NCBI RefSeq assembly: GCF_014529535.1
Contig: NW_023503423.1
Coordinates: 10,005,340 to 10,069,339 of the forward strand
Length of the DNA stretch: 64,000 nucleotides
Origin: Bradysia coprophila
Lineage: Eukaryota > Arthropoda > Insecta > Diptera > Sciaridae
Direction: 5' to 3'
The notes beneath the pieces were generated by a model. That model did no database searches. It was not told the origin of the DNA and saw nothing but the letters and a program-made list of their open reading frames with translations. Each line of letters opens with the position of its first letter. Positions within the stretch are counted from its first letter, which is position 1. A program made the translations under genes and the position numbers. Below, in pieces: positions 12,494-23,215 of the stretch.

Positions 12494-12693
12494 CTTTTCA
12501 TGTGTCGGGGCCGAAAAGGGGGTTTAGCAGAAATTTTCTCGGGTTTTCGGCTCCTTACATGAAAACGGAAAATTGTATACGCACTATACAAGTGAAACAC
12601 AGAAACAGAAAAAGTGTCGGTTTTCAAAATTCCGTGAGTGTAAACTTTCCAGTGAAAATTTCTGAAAAACCTCCGTTTTCGGCCCCATGAAAA
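12494..12693. repeat. Imperfect foldback repeat
   Basis: The arms read CTTTTCATG...GGGGCCGAAAA near the left and TTTTCGGCCCCATGAAAAG on the right. The middle holds AGAAACAGAAAAAGTGTCGG, a motif also present near 46380-46410, so this is a member of a dispersed family. It is preceded at 12426 by the GATTGAGTAGGCC motif also found at 20236 and 41265. Confidence 0.55.
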
Positions 12694-12924
12694 GGAATTA
12701 TTTGACTTGTGGGCAAAGTGGTAACTTAGACTGAGCAGTGTTATAAAACACTGTATATAAAAAATCGTGTTCGTACATACTTACCGTTAGAATTTTAATT
12801 GTCCCATCTACTCGCGTTGGTCTTTTTTAATTTTACAGCCCTCATTCTCAAGGTTGTAAGTTCAACGAAAATATAATTTAATTCGGAATGATATCCTATA
12901 CACTTAATAGGGACATCATTATGC

Positions 12925-13046
12925 TTAGTTTCCTCTTACCAAAAAAGTAATCCGTGTGAGAGACAAAATTGAATTTTTTCAATTTTTCTTGTTTATTTGA
13001 CAGCTCGCTCTCTCACGGAGTGCTTTTTGTTGAGAGGAATGGACAC
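12925..13046. repeat. Short inverted-repeat MITE, copy 1
   Basis: Left arm TTTCCTCTTACCAAAAAAGT followed by GTGTGAGAG pairs with right arm CTCTCACGGAG followed by TTTTTGTTGAGAGGAA. The same element recurs at about 44340-44480. Confidence 0.6.
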
Positions 13047-13880
13047 TTTAGACTTACATTCTAAATTACTATCGCACCCTTGCCCTTGCGCCAGTGAATC
13101 AAATTTTTCTATTCTTACGCAAAGATGAAGAATATTAGTGTGAACACGACAGAGTAAAGTTAACCAGACAGGAGTGCTTATTTGACTAGGGACCTGAATA
13201 ATCTAGTAGCCCGATATTTTTTGCGAATAAAATTTTTCAATTTATGTCAGTGTTCATTTGAGTTCATCATACAGTGTGAGTGAATTAGGTCCCTTATTTG
13301 ACGTTTCGAAAAGAAGCCGCTACCGCCTGGTTTATTTTACTCTGCCGTGCCGTGGTGTGAAATGTTCTTTTTAGCATTTAGTAACGATTAGAGCAAATTT
13401 TCGAGAATTTAATTTAACGCCTAAAAATATGCTACATGATGAAGTCAAGGAATTGACATTTATTAGAGCTCGAACCCGAGTGGAAATAATCAAGCAAATT
13501 GATTATCAAGCAAATTTCAAGCAAATTGCTTGAAGCAATGTTCGTACAGGAGACACTACAGGATAGAAATACAGCTGCAGCCAATTCAAGAACGTCAAGG
13601 AGGATTTATGAAATCGAAAAACGACTCACTTGCCAGCAGTGTGATGAAGGTAAACGATCGTGAGTATGAAGTAGGTGCGTGCATATCACTGGGATCTTAT
13701 AATTTCTTCTGCGCAGCTAGAAACTAACGATAACATTGGAAACTTAAAAAAACAGTTTTACCGTGCCGATTGTAGCTATGATTCGTGTGAACCATAGCTC
13801 CTTAAGTCCTAGATTTTTTTTTGTATGTGTACGCACACAATGCTGAAAAGGGAAAAACTGTTCGAGAATAATAGTATTTT

Positions 13881-14011
13881 TCGTACCAAGACAGGAAATG
13901 ACGATTTTTTCAGCACCAGTCCTAAGTTTTCCTTACGAGCGAAGCGAGCGAAGCGAGTAAGGAAAATTAGGACGTGTGCTGAAAAAATCGTCATTTCCTG
14001 TCTTGGTACGA
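13881..14011. repeat. Near-perfect hairpin with GCGAAGCGA-type loop
   Basis: Arms of about 55 bp pair from TCGTACCAAGACAGGAAATG on the left to its complement ending at 14011. The loop is GAGCGAAGCGAGCGAAGCGA. Related loops appear near 21140. Likely a foldback transposon. Confidence 0.7.
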
Positions 14012-14235
14012 ACAACGCTTTGTGCATCGGACAACTGAAATAGACAAAACACATCAATTTACTTGAAAACATACACACTTCACATTCACCATATTAAATT
14101 TAATCAATCGTATAGTCATAGAAAAATTCATGTAATTCTTTTCCCGCACTATAAATCGTAAAGAAATGAAGTTTTTTCCCGCACGATATATAGTTCGGGA
14201 AAAACTGACATTTCTTAATGAAAAATCATGGCAAA

Positions 14236-14294
14236 ATTATTTTGTGCATCCGACAACTGAAATACGACCTCAGTTGTCGGATGCACAAAATAAT
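14236..14294. repeat. 59-bp palindromic repeat
   Basis: Arms of 24-25 bp: TTTTGTGCATCCGACAACTG and its complement around a ~10-bp loop. A partial copy of the same arm is at about 14020-14041. Confidence 0.65.
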
Positions 14295-14299
14295 TTTTG

Positions 14300-16004
14300 T
14301 CTAGTTGCTTGATGGGCCTTTAACTTAGGTGGTTACTGAACCAGTTTTTTGAAATTTGGTTTTATTCGACGAGAGGTTATAACATTTTTGGTGTTAAGTT
14401 CGTCAATGGACATGACCACTTGACCCCTTGACTGAATATGAATAGAGATTTCCAATGAACTTTTGAAGGGCTAACGCATTTTAAGTCATCAAATTCACAT
14501 AGGTGGCCACAATACCAAACTTCTCAGTTTTACAGGAGAGATAAAGATGCCAATTATTGTGGAATGTTTGCGGTTTGCCCGCTTCCTGTGGTTTTCTCTC
14601 CTAACCTTTATCTTCCATTGTGTTGGTTCTTTCTGCAATCGTTTTAAACTCACGTTGTGGGCGTATGCGATATGCCGGATGAAAACAAATGTGTCCTATT
14701 TTTGCATGTTGCTTTACAAGTTCGCTTCTTTTATTGATACTGCAAAGTTCTTATTTAGATGATCCAGCATCTAGCATGGTGTGAACAATTGTTTACAACG
14801 TTTACCAAAAAAGAACGTAAAACATTTGAAACAACAGTAGAAAAACGTTGTTAACTATAAACATTAAAATATAAATTGAAACATTGTTCCAATTCGTTTG
14901 TTCACATTTACCTATCATTCTAGGTATAAACAACTGTTTAATCAAATGCAATAAATGACTATGATCTAATCTGGAATTTTTTTTTCTCCGATTGTCGTTT
15001 AATTTATTTGGAATTCTGGGACACGTATTGTATTGCTGGTAAACAAATTTCACTTAACGCAACATAATAGTAGATTCCAAAGAGCTGCGTTTTAACAATG
15101 ATTGTCAAATTTCGTCCATAGAGACGAAAAAACCTTATCAATATTTATATGAAAACCCATCTCTATGAATAAAATCGTGTTCGTTCGGCCAATGAAAATT
15201 CGAGTTTACAGTCACTTGGAATAAACCCATTTCCAACAAAATAGATCTGTTCCAAGGTCATTTTAGCTGTCAAAACGTCATCCATAGAGACATAACCAAA
15301 AAATTATTGTTGACGAAATGTTCGCGAAGGAGGTGAGGTTACGGCTCTGCGGATTCTTTCGTTAATTTTCGGCTTGTCAAAAATCGTATTTACAGTACGA
15401 TGGAACAGACCTATACATATCAGAAACAGTGATAAGGAACAAAAGTGGGGTAGAATATTACAATGAATGTACAAACCAGGTCTCTTCATACAAACCGGAG
15501 GACATGGCGATTTCATATAAACAAACTCACGTTGAGAGCGAGAGGACACAAGACCAGTTTATTTTAACTTGCATTGGGGTACTTGTCAAAATATCTTCTT
15601 CTATTTCATCATAACACTCTATAAAGTGTGCGGTGTTTAAGTAGAGAAAATATAACTGATCTCAGGGTATAGATGTCACAACAAAGTGAGCTGAAAATTT
15701 GAATTGGCGTGGCAGTATGTTTTCATGTGAAAACAATTTTCAGTTTTTTTCGTTTTAATTGCATGTATGTATGTATATGTGTTTGACTTCAAAACCATTG
15801 AATAGTAAACTGTGATCTTTCATTCGGTTCAATTTTTCCTTTCCAAATTTTAATTAAATTTTGTTTGCAAAATGCAACACAACTTCAAATATTGCCTCCT
15901 GGTTTGGCAGCTATACCCCGAGATCACTTACACTTAATTGGTCAAAAAACTCTCTGCTTAAACACTACGGTAAACGAAATTTTGCTCTTCGGAGAGAGAA
16001 ATTT
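14300..16004. other. Gene-free interval with partial MITE copies
   Basis: No supported gene. About 15243-15418 is bounded by inverted copies of TAGRTCTGTTCCA, a motif also at 11029. At 15471 a single terminus of the family seen at 44149-44320 begins (CAATGAATGTACAAACCAGG), with no second end found. Confidence 0.45.
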
Positions 16005-16205
16005 CAATGAAAGTAGATAAGTAGGTATGGCCAGTCCATACAAGTCGGAGCACATGCGGATTTGCATGGCGCCACCTCAAACAAACTCATTTCTAGTGGA
16101 AATTTGCACTAGAAATGAGTTCGTTTGAGGTGGCGCCATGCAAATCCGTATGTGCTAGAAATGAGTTCGTTTGAGGTGGCCATACCTATCTATTTACTTT
16201 CATTG
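16005..16205. mobile_element. hAT-like foldback MITE, family A, copy 1
   Basis: Starts CAATGAAAGTAGATAAGTAG and ends with an inverted counterpart (CTATTTACTTTCATTG). Flanked by an exact 8-bp duplication AGAAATTT (15997-16004 and 16206-16213). The middle is a long hairpin with arms around ATGAGTTCGTTTGAGGTGGC. Start CAATG fits the hAT YARNG rule. No coding capacity. Confidence 0.85.
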
Positions 16206-16969
16206 AGAAATTTCCCTTATTTGCACTCGCCTTATTAAATAGATCAAGTCAAAGATTATTCAAAATGTCTATAAGAACCTAACCTGAAAATATCTGCTGC
16301 AAAAACGAGCATTCTATGTTCACATTTGTAAATGAACTCGAAACGTACACTTTGAACATAAATACGCTACAGCGGAAACAATATTGTCGATAAGAATTGC
16401 TAACCCTACATAGAAAGCAGTGACATCTGTCGGTCGTGAATATCGCAACTTTGACTGCTCTGATTTTAACAAAGGTTCTTATCGAACCAGTTGAGACACT
16501 GCTGAGTTGATTATGAAGGCGGTGGCATCAAAAATTTTCTGTGGCGCCAACTAGGTTTTTGAAAGTTTATATGACCAACGGAGTTGGGCTGTTTAATTAT
16601 TTTTTGTAAGTAACATTATTTTGAGCAAATAATTGTTCTACGGCATGACAAAATTATGAAGTTTTATATTTTTAATTTGTTTTTTTTTCTGATGTCGAAA
16701 ACCTTTCAAATTTGAAAATACTTTACATGTCGTTGAACAATTTTTTGTGAGGAATACAATTTTGCACCGTTCAAAAATAACTTGCATCTTGCGTGAAATT
16801 CTACAAATTATTTTCTCTAGACTTTAATGTAACGTTGTACTACCACCGCAAACAATGAAATCTACTATCTCTAGACTTGCAAAGTAAACTCAAGTGTTTT
16901 TCGAGGTGTTCTGAAAAAAAAAAACAAAATTTTTTTTTTTAACGTCATTACTAAATGAATGGTCTTGCC

Positions 16970-16975
16970 TATAAA
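16970..16975 (+). promoter_or_regulatory. TATA box of the secreted ADF-H gene
   Basis: TATAAA lies 73 bp upstream of the ATG at 17043, which leaves room for a start site near 17000 and a 5' leader of about 40 nt. Confidence 0.6.
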
Positions 16976-17042
16976 TTAAGTGGTAAGCAGCTCGCAGATT
17001 TAATTATTTTCGTCTAATCAAGTCGGTCATTATAACAGTGCA

Positions 17043-19305
17043 ATGGGCAAAGTTAATATTTTCATCACTTTACTTGTGATTCAATTAATTGTTGGATTCA
17101 GTGATGCGGTAAGAGATATACCAAATAAACAATTTTAAAAAAGAACCAATGCCAGCCAACGCACTTCTGAAACATTCTCAATACACTCAACATTCTTATG
17201 AGGAGATCTCTGAGGATTTTCACCAAAAATGTTCGCCCTTCTTTATCTGATCTTATAATTATGAGAATTATGAGAAGTGCGTTGGACCAACGTCGTTGGT
17301 TGATAGAGCAGTTAATTAACCAAATTTTCCCGATTTTAAAATATCGGACTTAATCATATTCTTATTAATTAAGACGAAGGATATAATCCCCCAAGTGGAA
17401 ACAATACAATGTAAGGCATATTGAACTTCCTCTAGAAACGCCACACTATGATAAGAGAACAGCATGAATGGGATTGCTGCAATAAGCTTCCTAAACTTCT
17501 ACACTAGTATATTTATCTCTATGCTATAACCTTGTGCCTTGTCTACCATGTGTTCTCTAACCACCTAGACAAGTCCTCAGATATGTGGTGTAAATACATA
17601 ACACCACTCCACACACTCCGTATGCTATAAAGTAATTTTTAATCGGTGTTTTCGGTTGAGGTGTCAGGTTTGGCAAGAATGTAAAAAAAGCGTGGGGTAA
17701 TCTGGTACACCATACAAATTGATGGTGTACCAGATTCACCTCTAAAGGGCGAATCTGGCACAGTCATGACTTTTCGTTACATGTAGTAAAAGGGCGGATA
17801 CTATGATCGCATGTGCCAGATTCCCCGATGCCATTTTCAACAAGATTTACAAAATTTAATAACTCGTTTATTCTGCGAAGATCAATGCTACAACGTTCCC
17901 ATTGTAAATTCGCTCTACATTTCACGGACACGCGATATAATCGTATTTTTCGAAATTATTTATGTAACAAAAACAACAAAAGGTGACCTGCTCTAATTGA
18001 GAATTTAGCGAAGGCCTTTGTGTGTCCTAGATGTTTTAATGCCAGCGAGCGGTAAAGTGCACTTTACATCACTGTTTGTTACTGTGAAAAAGTGTTTACC
18101 TGAAAGGGGCTGTATTCCCACTCGTCAAAATAAAAATTTGGAACCTCATACGTACAGTTTACGTGGTTCTGGTCGGTAAATGTGAAAAATGTGATCAAAA
18201 AATTGCATTTACCGACCGTAAAATACGTAACGTACCTGCGGAAAATTTGCTCGTATCATCCTCGTGAGTAGGCAAATTTTCCTGCAGGTACGTGTTGTAG
18301 CTCCTTAGAATCTGTTGTAGCTCCTTAGAATTGTAACGCATACTGGAGCTACGCTGTGTGCTTAATGTAAGAAGTTTTTTCTTGGAAATAAATGAAATTG
18401 AAAATTGAAATTGAAATTGACATAACATACCATTAATATTAATTTATGTAATACTTGCAGGCTTTACGTATAGATAACGAATCTGAATTGAGAGAAGCTC
18501 AAGCGGCTCTTTTCAATTTAAACTCCGAAACTGGATGGTAAGAATCTCTTCATTATATTTTCTCATTACTGATTTACACCTCAACGCTTTTTGTTCGATT
18601 GGTTTTCACCAGGCTGTTGTTAAATTACGTCGACGATAACACTGTCCATATGGTAGCAGGAGGAGAGGGTACTGCGGAAGACTTAGTTGCTCAACTTGAA
18701 TGTAAATGGATATTTGTCGTAAAAAATAGTATGTTACGTTGGATGCAGCGAAAGTAATTCGTTACATGAGCCAACAATTTTTTGATAAATGCAAAGTCAC
18801 AAGAGTGAGTCTGCGAGTATCACAAAGTTGTTTCCGAAGTAATGTAGTGCGTAGCAGCATCCAACGTTGCATTTTTACCACCTTTATAAATGTAGTTAGG
18901 TTGCTAGACAGGGTATTGCATTTGCCCAAAAGCACATAACATACTGCTATGCTTCAACAACATTAAACCGTTGATTTTATCATTGAAAACAGATGACCAA
19001 GTTCAGTACGCGATTATACGTGTACCAACAAGTGGTGGAAATCACCGTGATGTTTTCATTGATTGGATCGGTAATTTGATACGGCAATTTTTATTTCACA
19101 CAATCATTGGAAAATTATATCTGCAAAAATAGGACCTGAAGTGGGCCTCGCTGAAAGAACGGCAAAGGCGCTAAACCGCGGTAATGCGGAAGATATGCTT
19201 CGACCATTTGACAGTTCGATCACAGCGTTGAACAGTGAACGATTAACTGATGAGAATATAGTCACTTATTCCAATCCACTTTCTCTCGTACGTGTAATCG
19301 CTTAA
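17043..19305 (+). CDS. Secreted coactosin/ADF-H-like small protein (5 exons)
   Basis: Exons by GT-AG rules: 17043-17108, 18461-18537, 18613-18701, 18993-19070, 19133-19305; all phases join to a 160-residue protein. Exon 1 alone encodes the leader MGKVNIFITLLVIQLIVGFS ending near DA, a typical signal peptide. The mature part resembles an ADF-homology domain of the coactosin type: SETGWLLLNYVDDNTVHMV, GGEGTAEDLVAQLE, then VQYAIIRVP, FIDWIGPEVGLAERTAKA, and a C-terminal helix with the position of an F-actin-binding region. Coactosins are normally cytosolic actin binders of about 140-150 residues; a signal peptide is unusual. TATAAA sits at 16970 and AATAAA at 19347-19352. The ADF-H call rests on motif pattern, so I am moderately sure; secretion is inferred from the leader. 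Confidence 0.68.
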
Positions 19306-20204
19306 AAAGTTACGAAATATTGAATGAATCGATGTAACAGAACAGAAATAAAATCTTGCATCAAATGAAATCTGTTGCTTTTATTTTTTCAAAGAGAAAT
19401 GGTGAACGTAAAAGTAGAATCCACGCGTTTGGTGGTATCGTATTTAACGCTGCATAAAAAAGCTATCGAATCCGATATTTTGAATATTTGTATGGGAATT
19501 CAGATTGATATCTCCGTTGTCTTTAAAGAACGTAGGTACTAGGTATTCATCTTTTAATGAGTTTTACGTGTTACGGCATGTTTCATTTTCATTTACATTT
19601 CCTAATCACGTAAAGCATTGTACTTACAAGGTTCCAAGTTGTTATTTGACAAGTGGGGAATACAGCCCTCCCCTTCGGGTCACAACTTGGAACCTCGGAA
19701 GTAATATACTATTATCGATTCGATCGTTTTTTTATGAAGCGCTAAGTACCATACCACAATTACTTCCTAATAGTAAATTTTCGAAACATTATTTGGTGGA
19801 GAAATTTAGTGGAGAAATACTGACAGAGGGAGTCTACTGCGATATGGAATAAGGGACCCTATCTGCTCAAAAATACTCGCAAATACCTTTCCAATGACAC
19901 CCAGCACTATTTCGCTTTCACATATCTGTGAAGAACTCCATAAGAAAAGTGCATGTTTTGGTTTTTGATCATCTCTTTAGCCAAACAAGCATCGAGGAAT
20001 TATTTTGAAGTTAGCATTAACTTCTGCCATTCAGAGCACATACAAAAAAGTCCGCTGGAAAATACTAAACAATAGCTCGGCTGCGCACTGACAAAAAAGT
20101 TTTCAGATTATTACCTGTGACAGATAATCTTTCCCCAGGTAATGTAATTTCTCATACAAAAACAGCATTACCCGTCACAGGTCACAGATAATGTGATTTT
20201 TACA
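19306..20204. other. Gene-free interval with repeat fragments
   Basis: A short inverted repeat (AGGTTCCAAGTTGT and ACAACTTGGAACCT) lies at about 19629-19695. About 19880-19990 is a fragment of the long foldback family seen at 23216-24203 (GACACCC..., AGAAAAGTGCATGTTTT). Confidence 0.45.
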
Positions 20205-20235
20205 CAAGGGCCCTCTCAATAGAACAAACTAACAA

Positions 20236-20370
20236 TAGTTATTTACGTATCGATTGAGTAGGCCGAAAGAGTTACGTATTAAGTTTTGTATGCTTGCTAA
20301 GAGGACCGAAAGTAAAGAAATGTCAATTCAATTGACAGCTTTACTTTCGGTCCTCTTAGCAAGCATACAA
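20236..20370. mobile_element. ~131-135-bp hairpin insertion, copy 1
   Basis: Begins TAGTTATTTACGTATCGATT and ends in a ~30-bp-stem hairpin whose arm reads TTGTATGCTTGCTAAGAGGA. A paralogous empty copy of the host repeat at about 10770 shows exactly what was inserted; ACAA is present on both sides, a possible 3-4-bp duplication. The second copy is at 41265-41396. A 5' module plus a 3' hairpin is unlike the MITEs elsewhere in the window. Confidence 0.7.
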
Positions 20371-20780
20371 ATTAAAATGAAAAATCATATATTTGAATGT
20401 GTGTGTGACAGCTTCAAGAATACTAAGTTTGATCTTTTCGTTTTAGTGGTGTGTGTGATATAATTTTTCAATGAATTTCGAGTCATAATTCCTCTACTAG
20501 GTAGTCTACCTCTATGTTTTTACACGAAAAATTACATTACCTGGGGACAGAACTGTCAACTTTTTTCTCAGTGCGTTAAATGGAAGTGGTGTTGTAAGTA
20601 ATAGTTATTTTCGCAATTCCGGTCCATAATCATCACCTTTTCATGCAACCATTTAATGTCGTTTTGAAGGTATTTATTTCACTGTATTTCTGGACACAGT
20701 GCGATATCAACTTTTTTTCGCACGCTAAAGAACCTATTACCTTTAACGAAGGCTAAATTTTTATAAATATAAAAAGATCT

Positions 20781-20863
20781 TGCATTGACCAGAAATCGAA
20801 CCCCCGACACCAAAAGGTTTTTGAACACAAAGCAACGACTATAGCCATTCGGCTATAGAGTCA
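20781..20863 (-). repeat. tRNA-like sequence (degenerate tRNA or tRNA-derived SINE head)
   Basis: On the minus strand an A-box-like TAGCCGAATGGC is followed about 40 nt later by a B-box-like GGTTCGATTTC. The spacing and an intervening variable region recall a Ser/Leu-type tRNA. The acceptor arms do not pair and the T stem is imperfect, so it is not a functional tRNA. A tRNA-derived SINE or a relic is more likely. Confidence 0.4.
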
Positions 20864-21054
20864 CACAATTATACCGAACGTATTGTTGAAGCGTATATAC
20901 TAAGCATTGGCTACTCGATTTCATTCAACGCGTCTCTTTACATCACATAGTAATGTGTATCATAATGCAGCCTTCTTGATCGTTCAAATGAATTTCTGTA
21001 TACACAAGAACTTTGGAACAAAATGTAGGACATGTTTTGCATTGGAAAGGTGAT

Positions 21055-21235
21055 TATGGCCCGAAATTGCGAAAAACGTTGTATCTACCACGGTAGGTAT
21101 GCCGGTATTTTTTCGCACACGACGTCTTGTCGACCTCGGCTTCGCCTCGGGTCGACAATCGACATCTAGTGCGAAAAAATACCTTCATACCTACCTTGGT
21201 AGATAAATAACAATAACGACTTCGAACGCCATAAT
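21055..21235. repeat. Imperfect foldback repeat
   Basis: Arms pair across ATCTACCACGGTAGGTATGC...GGTATTTTTTCGCAC and its complement, with a central palindromic part (GTCGACCTCGGCTTCGCCTC). Similar loop character to the hairpin at 13881. Confidence 0.6.
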
Positions 21236-21301
21236 GAATCATGGCATACCGATTATTGTTTCACGCAAAATCAGCTTATATAACTGTTGTGTTGGGAGTA
21301 T

Positions 21302-21750
21302 CAATGAAAGTAAATAGATAGGTATGGCCAAACGTTCAAATTTGTTCTAGCCGGAGCACATACGGATTTGCATGGCCACCTCAAACGAACTCATTTCTAG
21401 TGCAAATTTCCACTAGAAATGAGTTCGTTTGAGGTGGCGCCATGCAAATCCGTATGTCCTTCGATTGTATGGACTGGCCATCAATGAAAGTAAATAGATA
21501 GGTATGGCCAAACGTTCAAATTTGTTCTAGCCGGAGCACATACGGATTTGCATGGCGCCACCTCAAACGAACTCATTTCTAGTGCAAATTTCTAGAGTTT
21601 GAATTAGAGTTTGTTTGAGGTGGCGCCATGCAAATCCGCATGTGCTCCGACTTGTATGGACTGGCCATACCTACTTATCTACTTTCATTGCTGGCCATAC
21701 CTACTTATCTACTTTCATTGCTGGCCATACCTACTTATCTACTTTCATTG
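21302..21750. mobile_element. hAT-like foldback, family A, composite head-to-tail copy
   Basis: Same family as 16005 and 38722, but with two successive copies of the left part (21302 and about 21482) and the terminal ~30 bp (CTGGCCATACCTACTTATCT plus ACTTTCATTG) repeated three times at 21661-21750. The whole block is bounded by one exact 8-bp duplication, GGGAGTAT (21294-21301, 21751-21758). Confidence 0.85.
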
Positions 21751-21819
21751 GGGAGTATTTGACTTAAAAAGCAATTAGAACACAACGTATATGAGTGGGC
21801 TACAACAAAAAGGTGTCGG

Positions 21820-22498
21820 GGAATCTCGCGCCGTGCGAAATTACTACTCTAGAGTTGTATTTTCGCGCCCATACACTTTTTTGATCTGCAGTACTTTTGA
21901 AAATGTGTTATTGGAAGTCAGCACGAATTATGGAATTCAGCGCGAATTCCATTTTATGATGGTTTTAGGCAAACTAAAAGTTCGCACCCATTTCCAACTT
22001 TCAGTTTTTTTGAAAATGCTCTAATTCGAGTTCGCACCCATTTCCAACTTTAAGTTCCATTGAAACTGCTCTAAAACGAGTTCGCACCCATTTCCAACAT
22101 TCAGTTTTTCCAAAACTGCTCTAAAACGAGTTCGCACCCATTTCCAACTTTAAGTTCCTTTGAAAATGCTGTAAATCGAGTTCGCACCCATTTCCAACTT
22201 TCAGTTTTTCAAAAACTGCTCTAAAACGAGTTCGCACCCATTTCCAACTTTTAATTTGCCTACAACCATCATAAATGTAATTCGCGCCGAATTCCATAAT
22301 TCGCGCCGAATTCCATAATTCGCGCCGAATTTCATAGTTCGCGCTGACTTCCCACAACACATTTTCAAAAGTACTGCAGATCAAAAAAATGTATGGGCGC
22401 AAAATTACCACTCTAGAGAGCAGGAATTTCGCGCGGCGCGAGATTCCATTTTTCACTATATAAACGTAGTAATCTCGCGCCCATACGGCGCGAGATTC
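21820..22498. mobile_element. Inverted-repeat element with internal 50-bp tandem array
   Basis: Left part (GGAATCTCGCGCC, TTTTGATCTGCAGTACTTTT, then AATTATGGAATTCAG) is repeated in inverse order at 22270-22447, giving arms of about 160-190 bp. A further GGCGCGAGATTCC at 22486-22498 may be the true right end. No target duplication found. The 50-bp array sits between the arms. Confidence 0.65.
21981..22280. repeat. 50-bp tandem repeat, six units
   Basis: TTCGCACCCATTTCCAAC starts at 21981, 22031, 22081, 22131, 22181 and 22231, an exact 50-bp period. Units alternate between TTCAG and TTAAG versions, suggesting a 100-bp higher-order unit. Confidence 0.92.
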
Positions 22499-22499
22499 C

Positions 22500-23215
22500 T
22501 AGCAACCAACAAAAATCGTTCAAAGTGCACAAATGAAAAAATCATTTTAGATCTGTAAAGAGTTGTCAATGATTTAAAAAAAACCGCTATTTCTCATTTA
22601 TAATCAAACGGATGAATGTCGAAAGTTTGTCGGACGACATGTCAAAAGTGTCAAACCAAAGCTTTTATATTCCTGCCGCCACTCTCTCGTCATTCTCAAC
22701 TGTTTTTGTAACATGCCTTCATTGTGGTTTGTGTATAATGTTTACCAAAGTGATACAAATATTTCTATAAAAATCTTCAGATGGTTTTAATGTTAATGCA
22801 GTTCCTTGATAACACGAAGGTACTACACACATTAAATGAACTAAATAAATGAGCACCGGTTTCAGGTATTATTTCATTCAATGATTACCAAACATCTACA
22901 TCCATAATACAACACTGATCCAACGTCATTACACACATTTGCTATCCGTTGGAACAAATTTGTTAATCGAAATCTGAAAATAAGTTCAGGGGTTAACTCT
23001 AGTTGTAGAGATAGTAAAAACGGAAACTGTTTACATTTATTCTGCTTATGAAACAAGTTTTTGAATGGCTGTACTACACTTATTTTGCTAGAATCTACAG
23101 GAAGATTGCAGACTACAGCAATTATCTCGGTGTTCCCAGTAAGACTTTATTGAAGTCATACCAAATCTCGAGACTGGTCTATTTCCACTTTATATAAAAA
23201 GGATAAGGTCCCTTT
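22500..23215. other. Gene-free interval
   Basis: No coding exon, RNA gene or complete repeat that I can support. Confidence 0.4.

Noticed and set aside
20781..20863. Functional tRNA gene
   Set aside because: Acceptor stems do not pair and the T stem is imperfect.
21981..22280. CRISPR-like array
   Set aside because: Six direct 50-bp units with no unique spacers; eukaryotic context.
22121..22456. 111-codon minus-strand frame
   Set aside because: It reads through the 50-bp array and the inverted arm of a repeat element.
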